Positions 35,181 to 44,122 of a stretch of 64,000 nucleotides of DNA are shown here, one piece after another. The position numbers were made by a program, and so were the translations under genes. Under the pieces are notes generated by a model. That model saw only the letters and a program-made list of their open reading frames with translations, did no database searches and was not told the DNA's origin. Position 1 is the first letter of the stretch, and the number at the start of each line of letters is the position of its first letter. The stretch comes from Pseudomonas sivasensis (lineage in GTDB: Bacteria > Pseudomonadota > Gammaproteobacteria > Pseudomonadales > Pseudomonadaceae): assembly GCF_013778505.1 (NCBI RefSeq), contig NZ_JAAOWU010000003.1, positions 248,001-312,000 on the forward strand, in the 5' to 3' direction.

Positions 35181-35206
35181 CGGCCATCCACGGATGGCCG
35201 TTTTTG
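35181..35206 (+). terminator. Rho-independent terminator after csbD-like gene
   Basis: CGGCCATC and GATGGCCG form an 8-bp stem with a short loop followed by five T. Confidence 0.9.
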
Positions 35207-35328
35207 TATCCCTTATTGCAACTAAACTTTCGAAATTGTTTCAAAGTCGCCATATGGGCTACTTTGATGTAGAAAACGGCCCCTGAGTCGCCCACGATCT
35301 CACCCTCTTTGCGGCGAAAGGAGACGCT

Positions 35329-36285
35329 ATGATCTTTCCGGTTCTCGATGGTCTCAAGCTGCACAAGGTGCTGGTACGCACCGTCAAGGAATTCGTCGAC
35401 GACGAGATGTCCACCTACGCGTCTGCACTGGCGTACCAGATGCTGTTCTCGCTGTTTCCCTTCCTGCTGTTCCTGATTGCCCTGATCGGTTTCCTGCACC
35501 TGCCAGACTTCTTTACCTGGCTGCGCCTGCAGTCGGAACTGGTGTTGCCGCCCCAGGCTTTGGAGCAGGTCAACCCGGTGATCGACCAGTTGCAGCAATC
35601 CAAGGGTGGCCTGCTGTCGGTGGGTATCGTGATTGCGCTGTGGACCGCGTCGGCTGGTGTACGGTTGATGATGAGCGCCATGAACGCAGCCTACGACGTG
35701 GTGGAAGGGCGGCCGATTTGGAAGCGTTTTCCGCTGTCGATTTTCTACACCATTGGTATCGCCGGCATGCTGCTGGCCGCTGCGGCGTTGATGGTGCTTG
35801 GCCCCCAAGTGATGGAATGGGTGGCGGGGCAGATCGGCATGCAGGAGTTCGTGGTCACCTTGTGGACCATCCTGCGTTGGCCGCTGATCGTGATTTTGCT
35901 GATGTTTGCCGTGGCCTTGATGTACTACGTGATGCCTGACGTCGAGCAGAAATTCCGCTTTATCACCCCAGGCTCGGTGCTCGCAGTGGTGGTGTGGATC
36001 GTGGCCTCCCTAGGGTTTGGCTACTACGTCAAAACCTTCGCCGACTACAACGCCATGTATGGCAGTATCGGTGCGATCATCGTCCTGCTTTTGTACTTCT
36101 ATATTTCCGCTGCCGTGCTGCTGCTCGGCGCGGAGATGAATGCCGTGATCGAACACATGTCGGCCGAGGGTAAAGATCCCGGTGAAAAAGAGTTCGATGA
36201 ACCCGGCCACACCGATGAAAAACAGCACGTCTCAGGCCTAGGCCGTGACCACTCCAAGCCCACCCCCGTTGAGCCTGATCAATGA
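35329..36285 (+). CDS. YihY/BrkB-family membrane protein
   Basis: A 318-aa inner membrane protein with about six TM segments, starting at an ATG with AGGAG 5 bp upstream. The family core is seen in [39 protein letters not shown] and the C-terminal [26 protein letters not shown] hydrophilic tail (about 275-318) follows. The name 'BrkB' comes from a Bordetella serum-resistance locus; these proteins are not ribonucleases as once annotated and their function is undefined. It overlaps def by 4 bp (ATGA). Confidence 0.88.
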   Translation: MIFPVLDGLKLHKVLVRTVKEFVDDEMSTYASALAYQMLFSLFPFLLFLIALIGFLHLPDFFTWLRLQSELVLPPQALEQVNPVIDQLQQSKGGLLSVGIVIALWTASAGVRLMMSAMNAAYDVVEGRPIWKRFPLSIFYTIGIAGMLLAAAALMVLGPQVMEWVAGQIGMQEFVVTLWTILRWPLIVILLMFAVALMYYVMPDVEQKFRFITPGSVLAVVVWIVASLGFGYYVKTFADYNAMYGSIGAIIVLLLYFYISAAVLLLGAEMNAVIEHMSAEGKDPGEKEFDEPGHTDEKQHVSGLGRDHSKPTPVEPDQ

Positions 36286-36821
36286 TTCGTGAAATCCTGA
36301 AAATGGGCGATGAGCGCCTGCTGCGTATCGCGCCACCGGTTCCGCCGGAGATGTTCGACAGCCCCGAGCTGTGGCAATTGATCGACGACATGTTCCAGAC
36401 CATGGAGCACGTCGGCGGTGTAGGTCTGGCGGCGCCGCAGATTGGCGTCGACCTGCAACTGGTGATCTTTGGATTTGAGGCCAGCGAGCGCTACCCGGAC
36501 GCGCCGCCGGTGCCGCAGACTATCCTGATCAATCCGTTGATCACGCCGCTCAGCCCAGTGCTGGAAGAAGGCTACGAAGGTTGCCTGTCGGTACCCGGTC
36601 TGCGCGGCGCAGTGGACCGTTACCAGCAGATCCGCTACGAAGGTTTCGACCCCAAGGGTGAGCCGATCGTCCGCACTGCCGACGGCTTTCATGCGCGGGT
36701 GGTGCAGCACGAGTGCGATCACCTGATTGGCCGGTTGTATCCGTCGCGGATCACCGACTTCAGCAAGTTCGGGTTTATCGAAGTGATGTTCCCCGACATG
36801 GACCCAACGGCTGACGAGTAA
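36282..36821 (+). CDS. def: peptide deformylase
   Basis: A 179-aa metalloenzyme that removes the formyl group from nascent proteins. The three motifs are intact: [10 protein letters not shown] (about 47-56), EGCLSVPG, and QHECDHLIG. It is coupled to the YihY gene by an ATGA overlap. A second copy linked to fmt usually exists in Pseudomonas, so this is probably an additional def paralogue; that cannot be checked here. Confidence 0.93.
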   Translation: MIREILKMGDERLLRIAPPVPPEMFDSPELWQLIDDMFQTMEHVGGVGLAAPQIGVDLQLVIFGFEASERYPDAPPVPQTILINPLITPLSPVLEEGYEGCLSVPGLRGAVDRYQQIRYEGFDPKGEPIVRTADGFHARVVQHECDHLIGRLYPSRITDFSKFGFIEVMFPDMDPTADE

Positions 36822-36842
36822 TCCCCCAGACACACTGAAAAA

Positions 36843-36869
36843 ATGTGGGAGGCCAAGCGCCTCCCATAT
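36843..36869. terminator. bidirectional hairpin between def and the methyltransferase-like gene
   Basis: ATGTGGGAGGC and GCCTCCCATAT form a stem of about 10 bp. It has A residues on the left and TTTG on the right, so it may terminate both convergent genes. The GTGGGAGG sequence also resembles one REP arm. Confidence 0.6.
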
Positions 36870-36891
36870 TTGAATCGCGCTTCATATCGGG

Positions 36892-37710
36892 TTATCGGGT
36901 CGGCTTCACGAACTTCAACGTCATCCGATCCGATTCGCCAATCGCCACATACTTGGCCTTGTCCTGCTCTCCCAGCTTCAATGCCGGCGGCAATGTCCAC
37001 ACGCCCTCCGGGTAGTCTTTGGTGTCTTTCGGGTTGGCATTCACCTCGCTTTGCCCCTCCAGTTTGAAGCCCGCGTCGGTGGCCAGTTTCACCACATACG
37101 CTGTGGTCAGATAGCCGCTGTGCTTGATGTCTTCCAGCGACGCTCCGTCTTTGGCGCGGTGATCCACCACACCTAGCACGCCACCGGGTTTAAGCACCTT
37201 GTAGAACGCGTTGAAAGTGGCCCTGTCGGTATCAGCCAGCACCCAGTTGTGCACATTGCGGAATGTCAGCACCGTATCGACCGAGGCCGGTTTGCCGAAT
37301 ACCGGTGCCTTGGGGTCGAACTCGATCACCTCGGCCTTGGCATAAAGCGTAGGGTCGGCGGCAAATTTTTTCTTGAGGTTTTCTTCGGACGTACGCGCGT
37401 AAGCGCTGCTGCTCGCGGCCTGCACCGCAGCGATGTAGTGCCCTTGGTCCTTGAGCAATGGCGCCAGCACCTCGCTGTACCAGCCGCCGCCGGGGGTGAT
37501 TTCGATCACGCTCTGTTTGGCGCCCAGGCCAAAGAATTCCAAGGTCTGCTGTGGATGCCGATACCCATCGCGGGCGCTGTTTGCCGGGTCGCGCCAACTG
37601 CCGGCGAGCACGCTGGCGTATTGCTGGGCACTGATGGGAGCGTCGGCTGCCTGGCTCAAGGCCGGGGCGAGGAGGGCGGTGAGGGCGAGGGCTGCAAGCG
37701 TCGGTTTCAT
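36892..37710 (-). CDS. exported methyltransferase-like protein (COG4798 type)
   Basis: A 272-aa protein starting at the ATG at 37710 (AGGA 6-7 bp upstream). Residues 1-22 form a clear Sec signal peptide (ALSQAA/DA). The rest is a class I SAM-methyltransferase fold with motif I as VIEITPGGGWYSEVLAP, and VDTVLTFRNVHNW and LKPGGVLGVVDHR further on. An S-adenosylmethionine enzyme in the periplasm is unexpected, as that cofactor is not known to be supplied there, so the activity is doubtful. It is downstream of the GNAT gene on the same strand. Confidence 0.82.
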   Translation of the reverse strand: MKPTLAALALTALLAPALSQAADAPISAQQYASVLAGSWRDPANSARDGYRHPQQTLEFFGLGAKQSVIEITPGGGWYSEVLAPLLKDQGHYIAAVQAASSSAYARTSEENLKKKFAADPTLYAKAEVIEFDPKAPVFGKPASVDTVLTFRNVHNWVLADTDRATFNAFYKVLKPGGVLGVVDHRAKDGASLEDIKHSGYLTTAYVVKLATDAGFKLEGQSEVNANPKDTKDYPEGVWTLPPALKLGEQDKAKYVAIGESDRMTLKFVKPTR

Positions 37711-37769
37711 GATCATCCTGGTAAAGGCCACGGTGCTGCCGAGGCTAGCATGGGCGCTTTACCGGCCGA

Positions 37770-38207
37770 TCACACATTATCTGAGGTCGACCTCACCAAC
37801 GGTTCTAAGCCCATGGCGATCATCGGTTTGTTGCGCTTGTAACGCACCAGCCGTTCGCTGAGGGATTGGGGCAGGATCGTATCCTGGGTGAATCCCATGC
37901 GCTGATACAGGCTTTCTAGGTCTGGATGGCACAGCAGCCATACCGTGCCTTGCACATCAGCTATTGCCTGAAGAATCAAGCGCGCCGCCAACCCTTGGCG
38001 GCGATACGCCGGAGCCACAAACACTCCGGTCAGCCATTGCCCGCCTACCACCGGCGACAGGCACAGCCCGGCGACAATTTCACCATCGCGCGCCACCCAT
38101 AAACGCCCGCCTTTAAGGGCCTTCATAGACGAGTCGTGGCTGCGGTAGAACTTGTTCAGCAGCGGCCACAGAGGCTCTGCCAGCAGATCAATGGACAACT
38201 CAGTCAT
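37770..38207 (-). CDS. GNAT-family N-acetyltransferase
   Basis: A 145-aa acetyltransferase with the acetyl-CoA-binding signature VFVAPAYRRQGLAARLI (about 63-79) and a C-terminal LESLYQRMGF. The acceptor is unknown. It is transcribed towards the methyltransferase-like gene, 59 bp upstream of it, and may share its transcript. Confidence 0.82.
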   Translation of the reverse strand: MTELSIDLLAEPLWPLLNKFYRSHDSSMKALKGGRLWVARDGEIVAGLCLSPVVGGQWLTGVFVAPAYRRQGLAARLILQAIADVQGTVWLLCHPDLESLYQRMGFTQDTILPQSLSERLVRYKRNKPMIAMGLEPLVRSTSDNV

Positions 38208-38311
38208 GGTGTTCAGACAGGCTTTATAAAGGGGCGCGGATTATAAACCCCTTCTGGCGGGTGATCGGTGTTATACCCAGTGTTACATCCCCTTTCAGTG
38301 GAGCACGCATC

Positions 38312-38428
38312 ATGGCCAAAGGTATGGATTCAAAGAAAGCAGCGAAGAAGAAACCGGCAAAGACCGCCGATGAAAAACGCGCCGACAAAAAAACCAAGAA
38401 ATCCGAGAGCGGCCTGTTCGGTCACTGA
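38312..38428 (+). CDS. very small lysine-rich protein (38 aa)
   Basis: An ATG at 38312 with GGAG 8 bp upstream opens a 38-aa frame ending at TGA 38428. The product starts MAKGMDSKKAAKKKP and contains 14 Lys, mainly in KK and KKK clusters, with an SGLFGH C-terminus. It is followed by a perfect-stem terminator, which supports a real transcript. It may bind nucleic acid or the ribosome; that is a guess from charge. Confidence 0.65.
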   Translation: MAKGMDSKKAAKKKPAKTADEKRADKKTKKSESGLFGH

Positions 38429-38454
38429 TCACCCTTCAACTGAAGGATTTTAAG

Positions 38455-38482
38455 CGGCCAACGCAACCCTCTCTGTTGGCCG
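38455..38482 (+). terminator. terminator of the 38-aa gene
   Basis: CGGCCAAC and GTTGGCCG form a perfect 8-bp stem with a 12-base loop followed by TTCCTT. It is weaker in T content than the others. Confidence 0.7.
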
Positions 38483-38708
38483 TTCCTTGCCCCGCGCTCA
38501 ACCTCCCTTCCTGCCCCGCCTTGCCATAACTAATGGCTGACTGGTGGCCTTGCATAGCGCCAAGCCCTGTCTATGCTCACCCAGAACCGTTGATGACGCT
38601 CGGCGTGTAAAGCGTTTCGGATGGTTATCCCATAAAGGTCTGCCAGCACTATCCAACTGATGAATGGAATGCGCCTAGCCAGGCGCGGGTTACTTAAGGG
38701 TGTCCGAC

Positions 38709-40028
38709 ATGTTCAACCTCCATCACAAGTCTGACCTGCTTGAAATCCAGCGTTTCTCCTGTGCACTCACCGAATCCAACGCCAAACTCGCCGCTATCAG
38801 CCGTTCCATGGCCATGATCGAATTTGATCGCGATGGGGTGATACTTGATGCCAACGACAACTTCTGCAAAACCATGGGCTACAGCGCCGAGGAAATTCGC
38901 GGCCAGCATCATCGGATCTTTTGTGACGAGGCCTACACCCATACCGACGCCTACGCCAAGCTCTGGCGCGACCTGGCGCGGGGTGAGGCCCTCAGCGGCA
39001 CGTTCGTACGCTTGAACAGGCACGGCCAAGAGGTGTGGCTCGAAGCCAGCTATATGCCCGTGCTGGACAGCGACAACCACGTACAGAGTGTGATCAAAGT
39101 CGCGTCCGATATTTCCGCGCGGGTCCACCATGAACATGAAAACCAGAGCCTGATCGACGCCATCAGCCGCTCCATGGCGATGATCGAGTTCACCCCTCAA
39201 GGCCAGATTCTCAAGGCCAATAACAACTTTCTGAAGACCGTGCAGTACTCACTGGATGAAATCGTCGGCCAGCACCACAGCCTGTTTTGCCATCGCAGCG
39301 AAGTGGAGTCGCCGGCGTACAAAGCGTTCTGGGCGTCCCTCAATCGCGGCGAATACCACTCGCACCGCTTCGAGCGCAAAAACAAATACGGCAAAACCCT
39401 GTTTTTGGAAGCGTCCTACAACCCGATTTTCGACACCAACGGGCGCCTGTACAAAGTGGTGAAATTCGCCAGCGACATCACCGACCAAGTGACCACCCTG
39501 CGCACCGCCGCCGATTCGGCTCACGCCACCTCGGTACAAAACGACGCCTGCGCGCGCAAAGGATCGGAGGTGGTGCAGCAAACCGTGCAGATCATCGAAG
39601 AGATTTCTCACAATTTGAACCAGGCGGCACAGAGCATCGACGCGGTGAGCAAGCAGTCGGACATCATTGGCGCCATTGTGCAGACCATCCGCAGCATTGC
39701 CGAGCAAACCAATATGCTGGCGCTCAACGCCGCGATTGAAGCGGCACGAGCCGGTGAGCACGGACGCGGGTTTGCAGTGGTGGCCGACGAAGTGCGCAGC
39801 CTCGCCGCACGTACCAGCCACGCCACGGTGGAGATTGTGGAGGTGGTGCGCAAGAATCACGATCTGTCGTTGAGCGCAGTGTCGAGCATGCAGTCGAGCT
39901 TGAGCCGTACGGGGTTGGGGGTGGAACTGGCGAACGAGGCGGGGCAGGTGATCCTGGAGATTCAGGAAGGGTCACGGCATGTGGTGGATGCGATCGGGCA
40001 ATTCAATTCGACCCTTCAACTGCAATAG
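38709..40028 (+). CDS. soluble double-PAS chemoreceptor, BdlA-like
   Basis: A 439-aa cytoplasmic methyl-accepting protein. It has no TM or HAMP; PAS1 is about 30-140 and PAS2 about 150-265, the two being internally similar (both with [25 protein letters not shown] and LEASY.P). A shortened signalling domain (about 290-420) holds the intact tip [30 protein letters not shown]. The architecture is that of BdlA, which controls biofilm dispersion through c-di-GMP, or of Aer-type redox sensors. The ATG at 38709 is favoured (AAGGG 8 bp upstream) over the in-frame GTG at 38700. A redox or energy signal via PAS-bound flavin or haem is inference. Confidence 0.85.
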   Translation: MFNLHHKSDLLEIQRFSCALTESNAKLAAISRSMAMIEFDRDGVILDANDNFCKTMGYSAEEIRGQHHRIFCDEAYTHTDAYAKLWRDLARGEALSGTFVRLNRHGQEVWLEASYMPVLDSDNHVQSVIKVASDISARVHHEHENQSLIDAISRSMAMIEFTPQGQILKANNNFLKTVQYSLDEIVGQHHSLFCHRSEVESPAYKAFWASLNRGEYHSHRFERKNKYGKTLFLEASYNPIFDTNGRLYKVVKFASDITDQVTTLRTAADSAHATSVQNDACARKGSEVVQQTVQIIEEISHNLNQAAQSIDAVSKQSDIIGAIVQTIRSIAEQTNMLALNAAIEAARAGEHGRGFAVVADEVRSLAARTSHATVEIVEVVRKNHDLSLSAVSSMQSSLSRTGLGVELANEAGQVILEIQEGSRHVVDAIGQFNSTLQLQ

Positions 40029-40062
40029 CCGACCTATCCATTTCCAATTTGGAAAGCCAATC

Positions 40063-40092
40063 CCTGTGGGAGGGCGCAAGCACTCCCACAGG
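40063..40092. terminator. palindrome after the BdlA-like gene
   Basis: CCTGTGGGAG and CTCCCACAGG form a perfect 10-bp stem with a 10-base loop. It lies between two convergent genes and has only TT after it; its outer GTGGGAG matches the REP end, so it may be a REP-derived terminator. Confidence 0.6.
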
Positions 40093-40109
40093 TTGATCCG
40101 AAGTGTGGC

Positions 40110-40616
40110 TTAGATTGCCGCCAGGGTTTCTTTCACCGAGTGCGCAGGATCAGTGGCTTTCGCCGCTACTTGCTGCTCTTGTTGCTGCTTCAACCGGTCG
40201 GCCACTTGCTTGGAAATCGCGTCCTGTTTTTCCAGGGACATGTTCTGTACATCCGCCTCAGTCAAACCCTGCTCCTTGAGCAACTGCTCACGAATGCGTT
40301 CGGCCGGAGTTTTGCTCATGTACTCCGTGAATTCCGAGCGCGCGCCAGAGGTGGATGTGGTGGCAGGCGTCTCGGTCGAGGAGGTGGTTGCCGTGGTGGA
40401 GGCTTGCAACTGCACGCGGGTCTTGGCGAAGGCTTCGTCGATACGGTCGGTGGCTTTGTCCAGATCCTTCTGCGCGACCGGTACGGTCACACTTTGCTGC
40501 GCGGCTTGAACGGCGCCGCTGTACAGCGCACTGGCGGCAGCGTTGGCTGGATCCATATCGGGGCGTTTGAGCTGTTGGACGGTCGATACGGCTTGGGTGT
40601 TGTTGTTAACCAGCAT
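40110..40616 (-). CDS. hypothetical Gln/Ala/Thr-rich protein (168 aa)
   Basis: The ATG at 40616 gives a 168-aa product; the longer frame upstream runs into the next gene's antisense region and is not credible. The protein has no signal peptide or TM. Residues about 20-75 look helical, a Ser/Thr-rich linker with many T and S follows, and the last 75 residues (EYMSKTPAERIREQLLKEQG...) form charged helices with a Gln cluster. No family is recognised. The ribosome site (CAGG) is modest. It appears monocistronic. Confidence 0.65.
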   Translation of the reverse strand: MLVNNNTQAVSTVQQLKRPDMDPANAAASALYSGAVQAAQQSVTVPVAQKDLDKATDRIDEAFAKTRVQLQASTTATTSSTETPATTSTSGARSEFTEYMSKTPAERIREQLLKEQGLTEADVQNMSLEKQDAISKQVADRLKQQQEQQVAAKATDPAHSVKETLAAI

Positions 40617-40758
40617 GATCGGGCACCTGGAGGAAATGTACGGTGCTACAGCTGGAGCAAATAGCGTGCCGGGCGCAAAAGCCCAGGTTTTGCTGGGGGC
40701 GGCTCGGCTGTTGCGGCAAGTGCTGGCCCATCGACGGCCAGCCATTGCCGCCTGCAAC

Positions 40759-41502
40759 TCAGTAGGTGATGGGAATCTCGAATGTCTGAAACGCATCATC
40801 CACCGGTTGATAGCCCAGCACACGCGTGGTTTCGCTCAAGTCCAGACGCTTGAAACGGTTATTGGAAATGCCGTGGGCGATCAAGTGCTTTACGTCTTTA
40901 GTTTCAACCGAACGTTGCAGCAATTGCACCGCATCCCGTGGGCTGAGCCAAGCGCTGAGGTCGCGGGCGTTGTTCAGATCGTGGCTTTCGGGGAATTCAA
41001 AGGCGCCAATGCGCAGTGCGATGGTCGACAGTGGCGTTTTCGCCGCGTAGTAGCCGCACAGCGCCTCGCCATAGCATTTGCTCACGCCATACAGATTGGC
41101 GGGCAGCACTGGCATGCCAGGCGTGATCTGCCGATCCACCGGGTAGCCTTCGATGGTCTGGGCGCTGCTGGCGAAAACCAGACGCTTTACCCCGGCGGCC
41201 ACGGCAGCTTCGAACAGGTAGGTGGTGGCGAGGATGTTGTTTGGCAGCAGTTCGTCGAACGAGGCGCTGGCATGGGGGATGCCCGACAGGTGCACGATCA
41301 CGTCGATGCCATCGAGCAGCGCGACGAGCGCGGATTTATCGCTCAAGTCGGCGTGTACGAAGCGATGGTCGCCCAGGTCAAAATCCGGCGTGACGCGGTC
41401 TGTAAGCGTGAAGCGGTAGCGGTCTTTCGAGGCTTCGAAAAACGTCTTGCCGATTCTGCCGCAGGCGCCGGTGAGCAGTATGTTGAGTCCTTTCACGTGC
41501 AT
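40759..41502 (-). CDS. NAD-dependent epimerase/dehydratase-family enzyme, uronate dehydrogenase-like
   Basis: A 247-aa extended SDR. The cofactor loop is LLTGACGRIGK (near residue 9) and the catalytic pair is in YGVSKCYGEAL, with Ser in FASSAQT. The sequence resembles uronate dehydrogenases (NAD-dependent oxidation of glucuronate/galacturonate), including SSAQTI.GYP, RIG.FEFPE and WLSPRDAV, but some active-site spacing differs, so the exact substrate is uncertain. It is 4 bp downstream of a GST gene, with which it should be co-transcribed. Confidence 0.78.
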   Translation of the reverse strand: MHVKGLNILLTGACGRIGKTFFEASKDRYRFTLTDRVTPDFDLGDHRFVHADLSDKSALVALLDGIDVIVHLSGIPHASASFDELLPNNILATTYLFEAAVAAGVKRLVFASSAQTIEGYPVDRQITPGMPVLPANLYGVSKCYGEALCGYYAAKTPLSTIALRIGAFEFPESHDLNNARDLSAWLSPRDAVQLLQRSVETKDVKHLIAHGISNNRFKRLDLSETTRVLGYQPVDDAFQTFEIPITY

Positions 41503-41506
41503 GTCC

Positions 41507-42139
41507 TTAGTTGTGGCCGTCGAGGGCGAAGGTCTGGAAGCCCGGATGCTGGCTGAGGCGTTCGTAATACGCTGCGATGGCGGGGTAGGGCGGATGTTCC
41601 ATGGGCGTCATGCGCCAGCGGTGCACCGAAAGGCCGATAAGGACGTCGGCGAGGGTGAATTCGTCGCCGGTGACGTAAGCGTTGGTTTTGGTCAACTGTT
41701 GTTCCAGCAGGCCCATCTTGTCATTCCAGCCCTGTACGCCGGCTGCGATTCGTTGCGGGTCCTGATGCTCAGGACTCTGACGCACCAGCGCTTGGAACGC
41801 GTAACCCCAGGAAGGGTTGAGCTCGGTGGCTTGCCAGTCCATCCACTGCTCCACCCTGGCCCGTGGCGCGGGTTCGGCGGGCAAGAGGTCGTGGCGTTGG
41901 TAGAGGCTGACCAGGTAGCGGCAGATGGTGTTGGATTCCCACAGCACGCCGTGGTCGTCGATGAGCACAGGTATTTGCGCGTTAGGGTTCAGGGCCAGGA
42001 ATTCGGGGGATTGGGTGGGGGTGTAGCCGATGCCCCAATCTTCGCGTACGTATTCGATGCCCAGTTCGTGGCATGTCCACAGGACTTTGCGTACGTTGAT
42101 GGAAGAGGTGCGGCCCAAGATTTTCAGTGAGTGTCCCAT
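41507..42139 (-). CDS. glutathione S-transferase family protein
   Basis: A 210-aa GST. The ATG at 42139 (AGGGAAG upstream) is used, as the longer ORF is unsupported. The N-terminal thioredoxin-like domain has the Ser of RTSSINVRKVLW, the cis-Pro IPVLID, and the ESNTICRYL glutathione-binding motif; the all-alpha domain follows from about 90. It could detoxify an electrophile or support the SDR downstream. Substrate unknown. Confidence 0.85.
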   Translation of the reverse strand: MGHSLKILGRTSSINVRKVLWTCHELGIEYVREDWGIGYTPTQSPEFLALNPNAQIPVLIDDHGVLWESNTICRYLVSLYQRHDLLPAEPAPRARVEQWMDWQATELNPSWGYAFQALVRQSPEHQDPQRIAAGVQGWNDKMGLLEQQLTKTNAYVTGDEFTLADVLIGLSVHRWRMTPMEHPPYPAIAAYYERLSQHPGFQTFALDGHN

Positions 42140-42260
42140 GGTGCTTCCCTGGCAGTGGAGAAGGGACAATCTAGCAGGGGCCGGGGAGGTTAAGCGAGCG
42201 CGGTCAAATTGAGGGAACCGGCAGGCTAGCTCCCTCGATGGATCACGTTCGGCTTGAAGG

Positions 42261-43289
42261 TCAGGTGCTTTCCCGCACCTGCAACTCAAAGCCCATGTCC
42301 ACTACCGGCTTGGCGACCTTGTTGCCCGCCATGATCGTGAGCAGATGCTCCGCCGCACGTCGGCCAATGGCTTCGCGTGGCGTGCTGATGCTGCTCAGGC
42401 GCGGCACCATAAAGGACGACGCGGGCAAGTCGTTGAAACCCAGCACCGCCACGCGCTCTGGCACCTTGATGCCATGGCGCAGGGCTTCCAGCAGCGCGCC
42501 TTGGGCCAGGTCGTCGTTGCCGAAGAAGATCGCATCCACGTCCGGATGGGCGGCCAGCAACTGTAGGAACAACTCACCGCCCAGGCCCACGGAAGAAGGA
42601 CGCGGCGTCAGCAGCTCCAGCGCCGGGTCGTACATTCCGGCCTGTTGCAGGGCGCGGCGGAAACCCTCGCCACGCAGCAAGGTACGTTGGTCCAATTGCG
42701 CGCCGATATAGGCCAGGCGCTTGCGGCCACGGGACAGTAAATGCGCCGCGGCTGTTTCACCGGCGGCCAATTGCGAGAAGCCCACGCAATTCACGCCAGC
42801 GTTAGGGTCCAGGTCCATCATGTAAACGCAAGGCACATTGCTGGCCTCGACCATTCGTCGGGCGCTTTCGGTCCGATCGAAGCCCGTCAGCAGCAAGCCC
42901 CGTGGCTGATAGGACATGTAGTTGCGCAGCAGGTTTTCTTCTTCATCGCGGGAGTAGTGAGAGTTGCCGATCAGCACTTCAAAGCCCTTAGGCCGTAGCA
43001 CCTGATGGATGGCTTCGAGGGTTTCGATAAATAGCAGGTTGGACAACGACGGTACCAACACCACCACCGAATGGCTCTGAGCCGAGGCCAGGGCGCGGGC
43101 GGCGGGGTTGACCACGTAGTTGAGCTCGGCAGCTGCCTGTTGGACTTTTTCTACCAGTTCGATGGCCACGGTGCTGATGCCGCGCAGGGCGCGTGAAGCG
43201 GTGATCGGACTGACGCCAGCCAGGCGGGCAACTTCGTTGAGGGTCGGGCGACCCGTGGTGCGCGTATTTTTATCGTTCTTAGAGGTCAT
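42261..43289 (-). CDS. gntR: GntR, LacI-family regulator of gluconate use
   Basis: A 342-aa LacI-type repressor. The HTH is at about 13-35 (PTLNEVARLAGVSPITASRALRG), followed by a periplasmic-binding-like domain. The ATG at 43289 is chosen over a TTG five codons upstream. It is divergent from gntK-gntT and the three operators between and before them match the P. aeruginosa GntR consensus, so the name GntR (PA2320-like) is well supported. Gluconate or 6-phosphogluconate would be the inducer. One operator lies 30 bp ahead of its own start, implying autorepression. Confidence 0.9.
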   Translation of the reverse strand: MTSKNDKNTRTTGRPTLNEVARLAGVSPITASRALRGISTVAIELVEKVQQAAAELNYVVNPAARALASAQSHSVVVLVPSLSNLLFIETLEAIHQVLRPKGFEVLIGNSHYSRDEEENLLRNYMSYQPRGLLLTGFDRTESARRMVEASNVPCVYMMDLDPNAGVNCVGFSQLAAGETAAAHLLSRGRKRLAYIGAQLDQRTLLRGEGFRRALQQAGMYDPALELLTPRPSSVGLGGELFLQLLAAHPDVDAIFFGNDDLAQGALLEALRHGIKVPERVAVLGFNDLPASSFMVPRLSSISTPREAIGRRAAEHLLTIMAGNKVAKPVVDMGFELQVREST

Positions 43290-43318
43290 CAGGCGGCTTG
43301 CCAAACAAAAATCGAGGC

Positions 43319-43332
43319 ACTAAGGTAGCGCT
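43319..43332. promoter_or_regulatory. GntR operator 1 (gntR promoter)
   Basis: ACTAAGGTAGCGCT is an exact match to the published P. aeruginosa GntR site AC-N-AAG-N-TAGCGCT. Confidence 0.8.
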
Positions 43333-43472
43333 GTCTCCAAATGGCTGCAAATTATTGAACTTTGGGTTGCCTGATCCGGTTCAAATGATTGGAGCGGATG
43401 CACGCGTCACTCCATAAAAATGACAAGACGGCGCGGGAAAAGCCTGTTTTTGCACGTGCCTTACAGCGTGTG

Positions 43473-43487
43473 AAGGTAGCGCTATCT
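43473..43487. promoter_or_regulatory. GntR operator 2 (gntK promoter)
   Basis: AAGGTAGCGCTATCT carries the near-palindrome GGTAGCGCTATC, 18 bp ahead of the gntK start. Confidence 0.8.
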
Positions 43488-43504
43488 GCGTCTTGAGGTG
43501 TTTC

Positions 43505-44038
43505 ATGAGTCAACCTGTTACCGCCCTGGTCATCATGGGTGTTGCCGGCTGTGGCAAGACCAGTGTCAGCGAGGCCTTGTGCCGGCTGAACGGCGCTACC
43601 GCCATTGAAGGCGACAGCTTTCACCCTGCCGCGAACATCGAAAAGATGAGCGCCGGCCACCCCCTCAACGACGACGACCGCGCCGGCTGGCTCGACATCC
43701 TGTGCGATGAACTGCGCCGCTCGCTTAAAGCGGGTGAACATCCGGTGCTCACCTGTTCGGCTCTCAAGAAGAAATACCGTGACCACCTGCGCGAAGCCGC
43801 GCCAGGTCTGGGTTTCGTATTCCTGGAACTGACCCGTGAAGTCGCCTCGGACCGCGTGTCCCATCGCCCCGGCCATTTCATGCCGGCAAGCCTGATCGAC
43901 AGCCAGTTCGCCACCCTTGAATCGCCCAAAGGCGAGCCACTGACCCTGGCCCTCAACGCCAGTGAAGACAGTGTCGAGGCGTTGGCCGAGCAGACCAACG
44001 CTTGGTGGCTGCAACACGGCTTTGAACGAACTCATTAA
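43505..44038 (+). CDS. gntK: gluconokinase
   Basis: A 177-aa kinase that phosphorylates gluconate to 6-phosphogluconate, joining the Entner-Doudoroff route. The ATG at 43505 has GAGG 7 bp upstream. The P-loop is GVAGCGKT (about 11-18); IEGDSFHP and CSALKKKYRD are typical GntK segments. It is 84 bp upstream of gntT with a GntR operator in the gap. Confidence 0.93.
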   Translation: MSQPVTALVIMGVAGCGKTSVSEALCRLNGATAIEGDSFHPAANIEKMSAGHPLNDDDRAGWLDILCDELRRSLKAGEHPVLTCSALKKKYRDHLREAAPGLGFVFLELTREVASDRVSHRPGHFMPASLIDSQFATLESPKGEPLTLALNASEDSVEALAEQTNAWWLQHGFERTH

Positions 44039-44051
44039 TTTTTTGCCGGAA

Positions 44052-44065
44052 AAGATAGCGCTATC
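44052..44065. promoter_or_regulatory. GntR operator 3 (gntT promoter)
   Basis: AAGATAGCGCTATC contains the perfect palindrome GATAGCGCTATC. It is placed between gntK and gntT, suggesting that gntT has its own GntR-controlled promoter. Confidence 0.8.
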
Positions 44066-44092
44066 CCCGGCAAGAAATTCAACACCCGCTTT

Positions 44093-44107
44093 AATAACAA
44101 CAACAAA
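44093..44107 (+). promoter_or_regulatory. Crc/Hfq CA motif in the gntT leader
   Basis: AATAACAACAACAAA holds overlapping AAnAAnAA matches, the strongest such run in the window, directly ahead of the CAGGAGAG ribosome binding site. Confidence 0.7.
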
Positions 44108-44122
44108 CAGGAGAGACCCCCC

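Noticed and set aside
38608..38635. possible sigma-28 promoter ahead of the BdlA-like gene
   Set aside because: TAAAGCGT and TCCCATAA are 12 bp apart with two or more mismatches; much weaker than the site at 59538.
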